Source: Photobacterium sp. JCM 19050 (GTDB lineage Bacteria > Pseudomonadota > Gammaproteobacteria > Enterobacterales > Vibrionaceae). Taken from it: a stretch of 64,000 bases of DNA. Made by a program: the position numbers and the translations under genes. Each line of letters starts with the position of its first letter. Position 1 is the first letter of the stretch. The stretch is taken from contig BAXG01000022.1 in assembly GCA_001310455.1 (NCBI GenBank), forward strand, positions 1 through 64,000, written 5' to 3'. Below the pieces are notes generated by a model. It was not told the origin of the DNA. It did not search any database and was given only the letters and a program-made list of their open reading frames with translations. Positions 53,927 to 64,000 of this stretch are shown here, in pieces.

Positions 53927-56778
53927 ATGGATACCATTGACGTCCGCGGTGCTCGCACCCATAACCTGAAAAACATCAGTCTTACCATTCCAAGGGACAA
54001 ACTGATTGTCATTACTGGCCTCTCCGGCTCAGGCAAGTCCTCTCTGGCATTTGACACCCTTTATGCCGAAGGGCAACGGCGTTATGTGGAATCGCTCTCG
54101 GCCTATGCCCGTCAGTTCCTTTCACTGATGGAAAAGCCGGATGTCGACCATATTGAAGGTCTCTCCCCGGCCATTTCGATTGAGCAGAAATCCACGTCCC
54201 ATAACCCGCGATCCACTGTGGGAACCATCACAGAAGTTTACGATTACCTGCGCCTGCTTTACGCACGCGTTGGTGAGCCTCGCTGCCCGACCCACGATGT
54301 TCCGCTGGCAGCCCAGACCATCAGCCAGATGGTGGACAAGGTGCTGGAGATCGAGGAAGGTACCAAGCTGATGATCCTGGCGCCTGTCGTCAAAGAGCGT
54401 AAGGGCGAGCACGTAAAGTTGCTGGATAACCTTGCGGCTCAGGGCTTTATCCGGGCCCGGATTGACGGAGAAGTGTGCGATCTTTCCGATCCACCGACGC
54501 TTGAGCTCCACAAAAAACACACCATTGAAGTGGTGGTTGACCGTTTCAAGGTACGCTCAGATCTGCAGCAGCGCCTGGCCGAATCCTTTGAAACAGCCAT
54601 CGAACTCACTGGTGGCACTGCCGTTGTCAGCCCGATGGACAAGCCAGTCAACGGCGAACCGGTGTTTGACGATCTGGTATTTTCTGCCAACTTTGCCTGT
54701 CCACACTGTGGTTACAGCATGCAGGAGTTAGAGCCGCGCCTGTTTTCTTTCAACAACCCGGCCGGTGCGTGCGGGCATTGCGACGGCTTGGGTGTCCAGC
54801 AGTTCTTTGACCCTGACCGAATTGTCCAGAACAACGAAATCAGCCTGGCCGGCGGTGCAATCCGCGGCTGGGATCGCCGGAATTTCTACTACTTCCAGAT
54901 GCTGAACTCCCTGGCAGAACACTATGGTTTTGACGTGGAAACCCCGTGGATTGAGCTCAGCAAAAAACACCGTGAGCTGATCCTGAACGGCTCCGGAGGC
55001 GAAACCATTGCCTTCAAATACATCAATGACCGGGGGGATGTCACCGTCCGCAAACACCCGTTCGAGGCATCATCAACAATATGTCGCGCCGGTACCGCGA
55101 AACAGAATCCAACGCTGTGCGCGAAGAACTGGCGAAATACATCTCTAACCGGACCTGCCAGCATTGTGGTGGTTCCCGCCTTCGTGAAGAAGCGCGCCAC
55201 GTCTTTATCGGCAAGACCAACTTGCCGGAAGTGTGTGAAATGAGCATTGCCGGTGCGCTCGACTTTTTTGCCGGCCTTGAAATGACCGGCCAGAAAGCCA
55301 AGATCGCTGAAAAAGTGATGAAGGAGATCCATGACCGCCTGAGTTTCCTTGTCAATGTCGGCCTGAATTACCTTAACCTGTCGCGTAGTGCCGACACTCT
55401 CTCCGGCGGCGAAGCCAACGTATTCGCCTTGCCAGCCAGATTGGCGCCGGCCTTGTTGGTGTCATGTATGTACTGGATGAGCCTTCCATCGGGCTTCACC
55501 AACGCGACAATGAACGCCTGCTGGCAACCCTCAAGCACCTGCGCGACCTCGGTAATACCGTTCTGGTTGTGGAGCATGATGAAGATGCCATCCGGGAAGC
55601 CGACCATATTATCGATATTGGTCCGGGAGCCGGTGTCCACGGCGGCAGCGTGGTCGCAGAAGGTACCTTCCAGGAAATCATCAAAAACGATGCGTCCCTG
55701 ACCGGCCAATACCTGAGCGGTAAAAAAGCCATTGAGGTTCCGGCTAAACGCATTCCTCGTGACAAAAAGAAAGTGGTGAAACTGACAGGTGCCAGCGGCA
55801 ATAACCTGAAAGACGTCAACCTGGAGATCCCGGTAGGCCTCTTTACCTGCGTGACCGGTGTATCCGGCTCCGGTAAGTCCACGCTTATCAATGATACGTT
55901 TTTCCGTATTGCGCACCGTGCCTGAACGGGGCGACCACCAGTGAACCGGCCCCTTACAAAGCCATTAAGGGACTGGAGTATTTTGACAAGGTCATCGATA
56001 TCGACCAAAGCCCTATCGGGCGTACCCCGCGTTCCAACCCGGCAACCTACACCGGTATTTTCACTCCAATCCGGGAGCTGTTCTCCGGCACCCAGGAAGC
56101 CCGTTCGCGCGGTTACAAACCGGGTAGATTCAGCTTCAACGTGCGGGGTGGCCGCTGTGAAGCCTGCCAGGGCGATGGGGTTATCAAGGTAGAAATGCAC
56201 TTCCTGCCGGATGTCTACGTGCCATGTGACACCTGTAAGGGCAAACGCTATAACCGTGAAACCCTGGAAGTGAAATTCAAGGGCAAGAGCATCCACGAAG
56301 TGCTGGAAATGACGGTAGAAGATGCGCGCGAATTCTTCGACTCAGTTCCCGCAATTGCCCGTAAACTGCAGACACTGATGGATGTTGGGTTATCCTACAT
56401 CCGTCTAGGCCAGGCTGCGACTACCCTGTCCGGCGGTGAGGCACAACGGGTGAAACTGGCTCGTGAGCTTTCCAAACGGGATACCGGCAAAACGCTGTAT
56501 ATTCTGGACGAGCGACAACCGGTCTGCACTTCCACGATATCCAGCAACTGCTGAACGTATTGCACACCCTGCGTAACCACGGCAATACCATTGTGGTTAT
56601 TGAGCACAACCTGGATGTCATCAAGACGGCAGACTGGATTGTGGATCTGGGTCCGGAAGGGGGCAACGGTGGAGGCGAGATCATTGCCGAAGGTACGCCG
56701 GAAGATGTGGCTGAATCCACTGTTTCCCATACCGCCCGTTTTCTTAAGCCCATGCTGGCGCATAAGAAATCAGCCTGA
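53927..56778 (+). CDS. uvrA: UvrA, excinuclease ABC subunit A (four frameshifts)
   Basis: DNA-damage recognition ATPase of nucleotide excision repair. Two ABC halves: the first with [14 protein letters not shown] and a zinc finger (CPHCGYSM...CGHCDG), the second with [13 protein letters not shown] and a zinc finger (CEACQGDG...CDTCKG). Breaks at about 55067 (GAGGCATC for GAGGGCATC), 55419 (GCCAACG for GCCCAACG), 55921 (GCCTGAAC for GCCCTGAAC) and 56513 (GAGCGACA for GAGCCGACA). Each repair restores a family motif, for example [16 protein letters not shown] and [12 protein letters not shown]. Repaired length 951 residues. Preceded by an SOS box. Confidence 0.96.
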
Positions 56779-56824
56779 CCCGTCACTGACAACCACCCGG
56801 TTGCTGTGGTAAAAGACAGAACAG

Positions 56825-56853
56825 AACGCCTCTGCAAGACAGGGGCGTTTTTA
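56825..56853 (+). terminator. Rho-independent terminator after uvrA
   Basis: AACGCCTCTG and CAGGGGCGTT form a 10-bp stem with one mismatch, followed by five T. Confidence 0.82.
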
Positions 56854-56888
56854 TACTTTCTATTGGTTTAACCTGCTGGCAGCAAGGC

Positions 56889-58623
56889 ATGATTAACGCG
56901 CTAACTTTTTCTTCACCGCTTACGCAGATCCGTCGAAAGCCCCTGACCAAGCCATTTATTGCAGCACTCTGTGTGCTGTTTCTGGCTGCTACCCACTATT
57001 TCCAGCACAACCCCGGCGGGGCCGGCCTGGTATTGTCTTTTAATGCCATGGCCTGGATTCCGTTCGGCTGGTGCTGGCAATCGGCATTGGTGAAATCTGC
57101 CGCCAGCATACACTGCGCTATACCCGGCTGACCCAAATCCTGTTTTTCTGCTGTGTCTTGCTGACAGCCCCGCTCGTTTATCCCGATGCGGTACCGGCAC
57201 TGACAATGCAGCGTCTGTTGGGGTTATGGCTTGGGCTGCTGTTTTTTGTCTGCTTACAACAGTTTGCATTCAGCCACCAGCAACGGCAGTTCCTGTTATG
57301 GCTGGTTCTGGCATCAGTTTGGATTGAAGCGGTGTTCGGCTGGACACAATTCCTGTGGCTGGAGCCGGGCAATGCTATCGGCTACGACACAGAAGTGAAC
57401 CGCCCCTACGGAATTTTCCAGCAACCAAACGTAATGGCGAGCTTTCTGGCTACCGGGCTGGTGCTGTCTGCTTACCTGCTCGCCCGGACCTCTATGTACC
57501 GGGGCAAGTGGAACTGGCAACAGGGTATCTTGCTTCTGACTCCGCCGCTGACTATCCCACTTCTGGTTGTTATTGCATCCCGCACCGGTTGGCTTGGCGC
57601 TGCGGTGGGTGTCGTGCTGGTTCTTCCCTATCTAAAAGCCTTTGCGCCCAAAGCCCCCCGCCGACTGTGGCTGCTGATGGTGCTTCTTGGGCTGACTGCC
57701 GGGAATTATTTCCTCCAGTCCGTCAATACAGACCTGATTAAGCACAAAACCTCGCTGGAAACCGCCCGCAGTGCAACCATTCCCCAGACCTGGGAGCTTT
57801 TTGCCGAGCGGCCATTTTCCGGCTGGGGTTACGGGCGCTTCGAACGCACTTATATGGTGGAAACAGCCAAACGCTACCATGCCGGCCAGACCGACAAGCC
57901 ACCGCTTGCCAGTATGGACCATCCCCATAATGAGCTGCTTTACTGGGCGGTCGAGGGCGGAATCATCCCGCTTGCAGGGTTGCTGCTGGCGGCCGGTGCG
58001 GTTTTGCTTAATGTTATTGAAGCAAGATCCGGTACTAAACTGGCCCTCATTGCCCTCTTTTTTCCGATTACCCTGCACAGCCAGCTTGAGTATCCGTTTT
58101 ACCACTCACTCGTACATTGGCTGGTCTTTATTTTGTTGATTTATTGGGTAGACAACCTGACAGCAAAATATGAGCGCCGTCCGTTGAAATATACGCTTGG
58201 CCTCAAGGTTTTCGCCGTTGTCCTGCCGATTATGATTACCTATGTGTCTGTCACGGCGCTGTATTCCGGCGCTATGCTGACAAAATACGAAACCACCAAG
58301 CCCCTGAACCCGGATTACCTTGGCAAGGTAAACAATTCCTGGGTCTGGCGTGACCGGCTTGACTGGGATATTTACACGACCCAACTGGAGTTAGGTATTA
58401 AGCGCAACCGGCCGGATTTGATTGAGTCCTACATCAAATGGGCAGAAAACAAAGCGGTATTGTGGCCTCGCGCAGCGCTTTACCAAAACCTCATCATGGC
58501 ATGGCGGCATTTGGGCGATGAAGCAAAAGCGGAGCAGATCCGGGAAGAAGCCGAGTTTATCTTCCCTGGGAAACGGTTCGCAGCTTCAAAGGCGTTGCCT
58601 GCCGTTACCAACCTGAAGCATAA
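56889..58623 (+). CDS. PglL/Wzy-type O-antigen ligase or O-oligosaccharyltransferase (two frameshifts)
   Basis: Polytopic membrane protein with about ten transmembrane segments. The Wzy_C signature is visible as ELFAERPFSGWGYGRFERTY and DHPHNELLYWAVEGG. A PglL-specific C-terminal domain follows. Such enzymes move glycans from undecaprenyl carriers to pilins or other proteins (PglL/PilO type) or to lipid A core (WaaL type); the C-terminal domain favours the protein O-glycosylation type. Breaks at about 57070 (GGCTGGTG for GGCCTGGTG) and 58569 (CCTGGGAAA for CCTGGGGAAA); repair ends the protein at 58621-58623, before the terminator, with 578 residues. Confidence 0.8.
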
Positions 58624-58628
58624 ACGCA

Positions 58629-58654
58629 AAAAACCGCAGCCCTGCTGCGGTTTT
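58629..58654. terminator. Bidirectional terminator between the PglL-like gene and the aminotransferase
   Basis: AAAACCGCAGC and GCTGCGGTTTT form an 11-bp stem around a three-base loop between two convergent genes. Without the repair at about 58569 the upstream gene would read through it. Confidence 0.88.
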
Positions 58655-58681
58655 CAATTTAATAAGACCTTTCGCGTAAAA

Positions 58682-59798
58682 TCAGCGAATGGTTTCTTCC
58701 AGCGCCCTCAGGCACAGAGAGACATTTTCGCGGCGTGCACCATAGCCCATCAGCCGATACGCCACGCTTTACCGGCAAGTGCACCAAGACCGGCACCAAT
58801 CTCCAGGTTGTAGTCATTAAGCAAACGACTACGCACTGAGGCATCGTCAACACCGTCCGGAATATACACCGCGTTAAGCTGAGGCAAGCGGTATGCTTCG
58901 TCCACCACAAAGGAAAGACCCAGTTTCTCAAGCCCGGCTTTGAGTAATTCATGAGCATCACGGTGGCGCTGCCAGGCATTCTCCAGCCCTTCATTATGCA
59001 GCAGAACCAAGGATTCATGGAGGGCATAAAGTGCATTAACCGGCGCAGTGTGGTGATAGGAACGCTTCCCCTCCCCGCTCCAGTAACCCAGCACCAGGCT
59101 CTGATCCAAGAACCAGCTTTGCACCTTGCTCTTACGGTTCCTGATTCGCTCCACCGCTTTTTCAGAGAAGGTCACCGGCGACAAGCCCGGAACACAGGAC
59201 AGACACTTTTGGCTCCCTGAATACACCGCATCCAGTTGCCATTCATCCACCAGCAAAGGCACACCACCCAGAGATGTCACCGTATCCACAATAGTCAGGC
59301 AATCGTGCTTTCGGGCCAGCTCAGCCAGCGTCTTGGCATCACTGAGTGCTCCCGTTGAGGTTTCCGCATGGACAAACGCAAGCACTGAGGCATCCGGGTT
59401 AGCTTTCAGCGCTTCCTCAACCTTTTCCGGATCAACAGGTTTGCCCCACTCATCATCCACAACGACAGCGGTCGCTCCGCAACGCTCGACGTTTTCGCGC
59501 ATCCGGTCACCAAATACACCATTACGACACACGATCACTTTGTCACCCGGCTCAAGCAGGTTCACAAAACAGGTCTCCATACCGGCACTACCGGGGGCTG
59601 AGACCGCATGGTTACCGGGTTTTCGGTCTGGAAAGCGTATTGAAGCAGCTGCTTCACTTCATCCATCATGCCGATAAACAGAGGGTCCAGGTGACCGACA
59701 GTCGGGCGGCTCTGGGCTTGCAAAACTCTGGGGTAAATATCAGACGGTCCCGGCCCCATCAGGGTACGTTGAGGCGGGTTAAAGCTGGTAAATGTCAT
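58682..59798 (-). CDS. Class V PLP-dependent aminotransferase (alanine-glyoxylate/serine-glyoxylate type; two frameshifts)
   Basis: Aminotransferase of about 372 residues. The start at 59798 follows a strong AAGGAGAAGG site. [12 protein letters not shown] is the family N-terminus, and the PLP lysine lies in YSGSQKCLS. Relatives use alanine or serine with glyoxylate; the substrate is not set by sequence. Breaks at about 59612 (ATGCGGTC for ATGGCGGTC, giving [18 protein letters not shown]) and 58754 (GGCTGATG for GGCCTGATG, giving [14 protein letters not shown]). Divergent from the riboswitch-lysC unit across 611 bases. Confidence 0.86.
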
Positions 59799-59881
59799 TA
59801 TCCTTCTCCTTTTTGTTTCTTCCATGTTTCCATGGCCAGCAAGTTCGGGACTTATCAGATTTTGTCGTTCTCATCCCAGCC

Positions 59882-59916
59882 GGTTTCCCTGTTATATCAC
59901 ATAAAACAGGGAAACC
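59882..59916. repeat. Perfect 12-bp inverted repeat upstream of the aminotransferase
   Basis: GGTTTCCCTGTT (59882-59893) and AACAGGGAAACC (59905-59916) are exact reverse complements around an 11-base AT-rich spacer. It lies 84 to 118 bases before the aminotransferase start. No T run follows. The layout fits an operator. Confidence 0.7.
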
Positions 59917-60037
59917 TACGCCAGTTAGACAAATTGTTAATACCAGCCAAATATAAACATGTTTCATAAAAAGTGTTAATTAACAGCAAGTAATAATACG
60001 AACCCATTAATAACTGAGTGTTTTTTCATCTTTTCCA

Positions 60038-60066
60038 TTGACATTATGTTCACGAATAATTTCAAT
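60038..60066 (+). promoter_or_regulatory. Probable promoter of the riboswitch-lysC transcript
   Basis: TTGACA (60038-60043) is a perfect -35. A weak -10 (TTCAAT, 60061-60066) follows after 17 bases. Transcription would start about 30 bases before the riboswitch. Confidence 0.5.
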
Positions 60067-60105
60067 AGACCCACTGAACTGCCGCGATCACATTGATCAG
60101 AGCGA

Positions 60106-60280
60106 ATCAGAAGAGGTGCGTTAGCCAGGTAGTCGACTTGCGGAATCCCAAACTCCAATGCAGGCCGATCAGGGGGTTTAACGCCGAGGCGAGATGCGTT
60201 TTGGGACGTATTTTCGTCGGCCTGGAAGGTTGAGTCCTTCGGGCTGTCACCTGTATCGGCACAGGTGGAGTGCTTCTGGT
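60106..60280 (+). ncRNA. Lysine riboswitch (L box) in the lysC leader
   Basis: Matches the proteobacterial lysine riboswitch in its conserved core: CAGAAGAGGTGCGTT at the 5' end, AGGGGGTTTAACGCCGAGG in the middle, GGGCTGTCACC near the 3' end and GTGGAGTGCTTCTG closing helix P1. The blocks keep the same order as the E. coli lysC leader. When lysine binds, lysC expression falls. The leader continues about 130 bases to the start codon; a C-rich stretch (60317-60327) could pair with the lysC ribosome site (60391-60399), which suggests translational control (inference). Confidence 0.92.
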
Positions 60281-60409
60281 AGAGACAACCTCCAATTGTC
60301 CCCACCCTTATTGCAGCCTCCCCCCATGCCTTTGCAGTCAATAGCCGTGCAGTAAACACTTTTTTTCAATTGACGATGCGTACGTTCCACAATGGGAGGT
60401 GGATAGAAA

Positions 60410-61758
60410 GTGAAAAGCTTAACTGTCGCAAAATTTGGCGGCACAAGTGTGGCTGACTACGCTGCGATGACAAATTCCGCAGCGGTTGTCCGGGCAAACC
60501 CAAATACTCGTCTGGTTGTTATCAGCGCCTGTTCCGGCGTAACCAACATTTTGGTTGAACTGGCAAACGGCGTTTCAGAAGTCGATAAACGCCAGGCTCT
60601 TCTCGACAAACTGACGACTGTTCACTTCGATATTCTGGCCTCACTGTCAGAAAACAATGCGGTAGCTACCGAAGTGAATACCTTGCTTGATACAGTGGCA
60701 AACCTGTCCCTGTCGGCAGCAAAACAGCCAACCGATGCCCTGACCGATCAACTGGTTTCCTGCGGCGAACTGCTTTCCACTCATATCTTCACTCACCTGA
60801 TGAATGACGCAGGTATGAACGCGGTACGTTTCGATGTCCGAGATGTGCTGCGCACTGACAGCCAGTTTGGCAAAGCCATTCCGGATGTTCCGGCCATTTC
60901 TGCGCTGGCAACAGAACAGCTTCGTCCGCTCTGTGAGAATCACATTGTGGTCACTCAGGGCTTTATCGGCTCAGATGAGAACGGGGAAACCACCACCCTT
61001 GGCCGGGGCGGCAGCGATTACAGTGCAGCACTGCTTGCAGAAGCAGTAAATGCTGACACGCTGGAGATTTGGACAGATGTGCCGGGCATCTACAGTACCG
61101 ATCCCCGCGTTGCACCAAAAGCATCCCCCATCCCGGAAATCAGCTTCAGCGAAGCCTCCGAGATGGCCAATTTCGGCGCAAAGATCCTGCACCCGGCCAC
61201 TCTGATTCCTGCCATGCGAAAGCAGATTCCGGTGTTTGTCGGTTCATCCAGAACGCCAAATGAAGGCGGCACCTGGATCCGCCAGCAGGCCGAAACCTCC
61301 CCGGTTTTCCGTGCCATTGCCCTTCGCAACAACCAGACCATGGTGACGCTGACCAGCCTCAATATGTTCCATGCATACGGTTTTCTGGCAGAAGTGTTCC
61401 GCATCCTGGCCAAACACAAAGTCTCGGTGGATCTGATCACCACATCGGAGGTCAGTGTCTCACTGACACTTGACCAGACCAATACCCGTGGCGGCGCACC
61501 AGATTTACCAGACGCTGCCCGTGAAGAGCTGTCTGAACTGTGCCGGGTGAAAGTCGAACAGGGGCTGAGCCTTATCGCCTGATTGGTAACAAGATGGACG
61601 AAAACCGCGGGGCTTGCTCCCGTATCTTCTGCTCACTGAGCGAATTCAACCTGCAGATGATTTGTTATGGCGCCAGCGCCCACAACCTGTGCTTCCTGGC
61701 GGATGAAAGCGAAGCCAGGGACATCGTTCGCACACTGCACACTGCGATTTTCGAGTAA
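60410..61758 (+). CDS. lysC: Lysine-sensitive aspartokinase LysC (frameshifted near its end)
   Basis: Phosphorylates aspartate, the first step to lysine, threonine, methionine and diaminopimelate. Starts with GTG at 60410 after GGGAGGTGG. The kinase motif is VAKFGGTSVADY and the C-terminal part has two ACT domains for lysine feedback. The frame breaks at about 61580: GCCTGATT stands for GCCCTGATT, giving LIALIGNKMDEN and 449 residues, the same as E. coli LysC (AK III). The monofunctional form and the riboswitch both point to lysine regulation. Confidence 0.95.
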
Positions 61759-61778
61759 GCGGAATACGCAGAAACAAT

Positions 61779-61803
61779 AAGGGCTCCCGCGGGAGCCCTT
61801 TCT
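61779..61803. terminator. Bidirectional terminator between lysC and alr
   Basis: A perfect palindrome of 22 bases (61779-61800) centred on CCGCGG, with AAGGGCT and AGCCCTT ends, lies between two convergent genes. Confidence 0.88.
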
Positions 61804-61825
61804 ATTCAGTACACCAGAATATGCT

Positions 61826-62901
61826 TTACCGGTAATGCATATTGACCCGGGCTGTCAGTTTAGTGACCAGCTCATAGGCAATGGTGCCAATATGTTGCGC
61901 CACAATTTCTGACGGAAGCTGCTCACCCCAGAGAACCGCTTCATCGCCCACCTGATCCGTGGCATCCGACCCAAGGTCGACTGTCAGCATGTCCATAGAC
62001 ACCCGCCCGGACAAGGGTACGATGCGGCCATTGATATAAACCGGCGTCCCGTTTGGAGCCATGCGCGGATAACCGTCGCCATAGCCAATGGCGATAACGC
62101 CAATCTTGGTGTCGCGCTCGCTGACCCAGTTTGCACCGTACCCTACAGCCTCCCCCTGCTTGACGGTACGCACCGCAATCAGGCTCGACGTCAGGGTCAT
62201 CACCGGTTTGAGATTAAAGTCCGCGCCGGTTTTCTCAGCCAGAGGTGAAACCCCATACATGCTCACACCCGGGCGAATCCAGTCCTGGTGGCTGTCAGGC
62301 CACAGCAGGATACCCGGTGATGCCGCCAGGGAATGCTCCCCTTCATAAGGTGCAGTCAGGGTGTTGAAAACATCGATCTGTCTGGCCGTCACATCGCTGT
62401 CCAGCTCATCGGCGCAGCAAAGTGGGTAATAAAGCGAACCGGCTTCTGGACATTGTCACAGGCTTCCAGCCGGGCAACAAAATCCGCCACTTCTTCCGGG
62501 CGGATACCCAGACGGTGCATACCGGTATCAATTTTCAGCCACACGGAAACCGGGCGATCCAGCTCAGCCTGTTCCAGCGCTTCTAACTGAGTTGGCGTGT
62601 GGACAACGGTTTCAATGTTATTGATCACCAGAATTGGCAGGTCAGATGACGAGAAAAAGCCTTCCAGAAGCAGGACACGCTTGACGATGCCACCGGAGCG
62701 CAATGCCAGCGCTTCTTCAATCCGGGCAACCGCAAAGCCGTCACACAGGTCGTTAACGGTACGCGCTACCTCAAGCAGGCCGTGTCCGTACCCGTTAGCC
62801 TTCACAACAGCGAGGGCTTTACTGTCAGGGGCATAGCTTTTCAGTACGCTGAAATTATGGCGCAGGGCGTCAATATCAATATGGGCAGTCGCCGCTTTCA
62901 T
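61826..62901 (-). CDS. alr: Alanine racemase (frameshifted in this sequence)
   Basis: PLP enzyme that makes D-alanine for peptidoglycan. The PLP lysine lies in [11 protein letters not shown] near residue 34, and the second catalytic Tyr region is [12 protein letters not shown]. The frame breaks at about 62418 after RFITHF; one T restored gives [13 protein letters not shown] and 358 residues. It follows dnaB by 15 bases on the minus strand, the common dnaB-alr pair. Confidence 0.94.
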
Positions 62902-62916
62902 CCTTTGTATCCCTGA

Positions 62917-64000
62917 TTATTCGTCGTCGTAAGCCGGGCCGGCATAGTTGTCAAAGCGGGAGAATTGTCCCTGGAAGGTCAGGCGTACAGAGCCGATTGG
63001 GCCGTTACGCTGCTTACCGATGATGATTTCAGCAATCCCCTTCAGTGCACTGTCCGGGTGATACACCTCATCACGGTAGATGAACATGATAAGGTCGGCA
63101 TCCTGCTCGATCGCACCGGATTCACGAAGGTCTGAGTTAACCGGGCGTTTGTCGGCCCGTTGTTCCAGGGAACGGTTAAGCTGCGACAGGGCAACAACCG
63201 GGACGTTCAATTCTTTGGCCAGCGCCTTGAGAGAGCGGGAGATTTCGGCAATTTCCAGGGTACGGTTGTCCTGCATACCGGGAACACGCATCAGCTGGAG
63301 GTAGTCCACCATGATCATGCTGATTCCACCGTGATCACGGGCAATGCGTCGGGCACGTGTGCGGACATCGGTCGGGGTCAGGCCAGAGCTGTCATCGATG
63401 TACATATTGCGCTTCTCCATCAGGATACCCATGGAGGAAGAAATGCGCGCCCAGTCCTCATCATCCAGCTGACCAGTACGGATTTTTGTCTGGTCGACCC
63501 GGGACATGGAGGCAAGAATACGCATCATCAACTGTTCGGCGGGCATCTCAAGGGAGAAAACAAGCACCGGCTTGTCTTGCTCCATCATGGCGTTTTCACA
63601 CAGGTTCATGGCAAACGTGGTTTTACCCATCGAAGGACGCGCCGCAACGATAATCAGGTCCGACGGCTGCATACCCGCCGTTTTCTTGTTCAGGTCGGTG
63701 TACCCGGTCGACACACCGGTCACACCATCCTGTGGAGACTTAAACAGGATTTCAATGCGCTCAAGGGTCTTGTTCAGCACGTTGTCGATGGCTTGCGGGC
63801 CTTCATTTTCACTGCCCCGGTCTTCGGCAATGGCAAAGATTTTACTTTCCGCCATATCCAGCAGGTCATCTGAATTCCGGCCTTGCGGGTCATAACCGGC
63901 ATCAGCAATTTCATTGGCAACACCGATAAGGTTACGTACCACGGCACGCTCTTGCACGATATCCGCATACGCAGCGATGTTGGCAGCACTCGGGGTATTC
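62917..64000 (-). CDS. dnaB: Replicative DNA helicase DnaB, C-terminal part (cut by the window edge)
   Basis: Hexameric 5'-3' helicase at the replication fork. The window holds about 360 C-terminal residues: the end of the N-terminal domain (NTPSAANIAAYADIVQERAV), the linker, and the RecA-like domain with Walker A ARPSMGKTTFAMN, Walker B MIMVDYLQLM and the arginine-finger region DLRESGAIEQDAD. No intein is present in this part. The N-terminus lies beyond position 64000. Frame intact here. Confidence 0.96.
   Translation of the reverse strand, partial: NTPSAANIAAYADIVQERAVVRNLIGVANEIADAGYDPQGRNSDDLLDMAESKIFAIAEDRGSENEGPQAIDNVLNKTLERIEILFKSPQDGVTGVSTGYTDLNKKTAGMQPSDLIIVAARPSMGKTTFAMNLCENAMMEQDKPVLVFSLEMPAEQLMMRILASMSRVDQTKIRTGQLDDEDWARISSSMGILMEKRNMYIDDSSGLTPTDVRTRARRIARDHGGISMIMVDYLQLMRVPGMQDNRTLEIAEISRSLKALAKELNVPVVALSQLNRSLEQRADKRPVNSDLRESGAIEQDADLIMFIYRDEVYHPDSALKGIAEIIIGKQRNGPIGSVRLTFQGQFSRFDNYAGPAYDDE

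Overview
The window is a stretch of gammaproteobacterial chromosome, most like Alteromonadales (Alteromonadaceae or relatives). The grounds are a complete MSHA type IV pilus locus next to mreBCD, the enterobacterial-type mla and kds/lpt/rpoN clusters, a proteobacterial lysine riboswitch before lysC, and about 50% GC in most genes. Nearly everything is housekeeping or cell-envelope biology. I found no rRNA, tRNA, CRISPR array, phage, insertion sequence or defence island.

Layout. 1-2.7 kb: periplasmic proteases degQ and degS. 2.7-7.3 kb (minus): mlaFEDCB-ibaG-murA, for retrograde phospholipid transport and the first step of peptidoglycan synthesis. 7.5-9.1 kb: a CoA-disulfide-reductase-like flavoenzyme with a rhodanese domain, sitting in the divergent gap between mlaF and yrbG. 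9.3-18.6 kb (plus): yrbG-kdsD-kdsC-lptC-lptA-lptB-rpoN-hpf-ptsN-rapZ-npr (Kdo synthesis, LPS export, sigma-54, nitrogen PTS), then mgtE. 18.7-22.3 kb: pmbA, darP, tldD. 22.3-31.6 kb (minus): mreB-mreC-mreD-maf-rng-yhdP-nitrilase-like-tldD, for cell shape, RNA maturation and envelope lipid transport. 31.8-50.8 kb (minus): mshH-I-J-K-L-M-N-E-G-F-B-A-C-D-O-P-Q, the whole MSHA pilus machine. 51-64 kb: a LysR regulator, ssb, galU, uvrA with a LexA box, a PglL/Wzy-type ligase, a class V aminotransferase, riboswitch-lysC, alr and the C-terminal part of dnaB.

The main technical feature is that about 29 genes, many of them essential (murA, lptB, ssb, alr, mreC), are broken by small frameshifts. I reconstructed about 45 sites. 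All are explained by lost bases, mostly one G or C from a short G/C run, and restoring them gives the expected protein length in each case. They look like consensus sequencing errors, so coordinates below span the repaired genes. Two apparent gene fusions (yrbG-kdsD and mshC-mshD) are products of the same errors.

The least ordinary part is mshQ. Its first two thirds, with the roughly 430 bp upstream, are much more AT-rich than the surroundings and carry an L-type-lectin-like domain, which suggests a recombined pilus-associated adhesin. Other items worth checking are an 11-bp inverted repeat before mshQ, a tandem 15-bp repeat before the flavoenzyme, a 12-bp dyad between the aminotransferase and lysC, and the combination of a c-di-GMP-type MshEN domain in MshE with a degenerate GGDEF/EAL protein (MshH/CsrD). 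I did not find a convincing new biological system.
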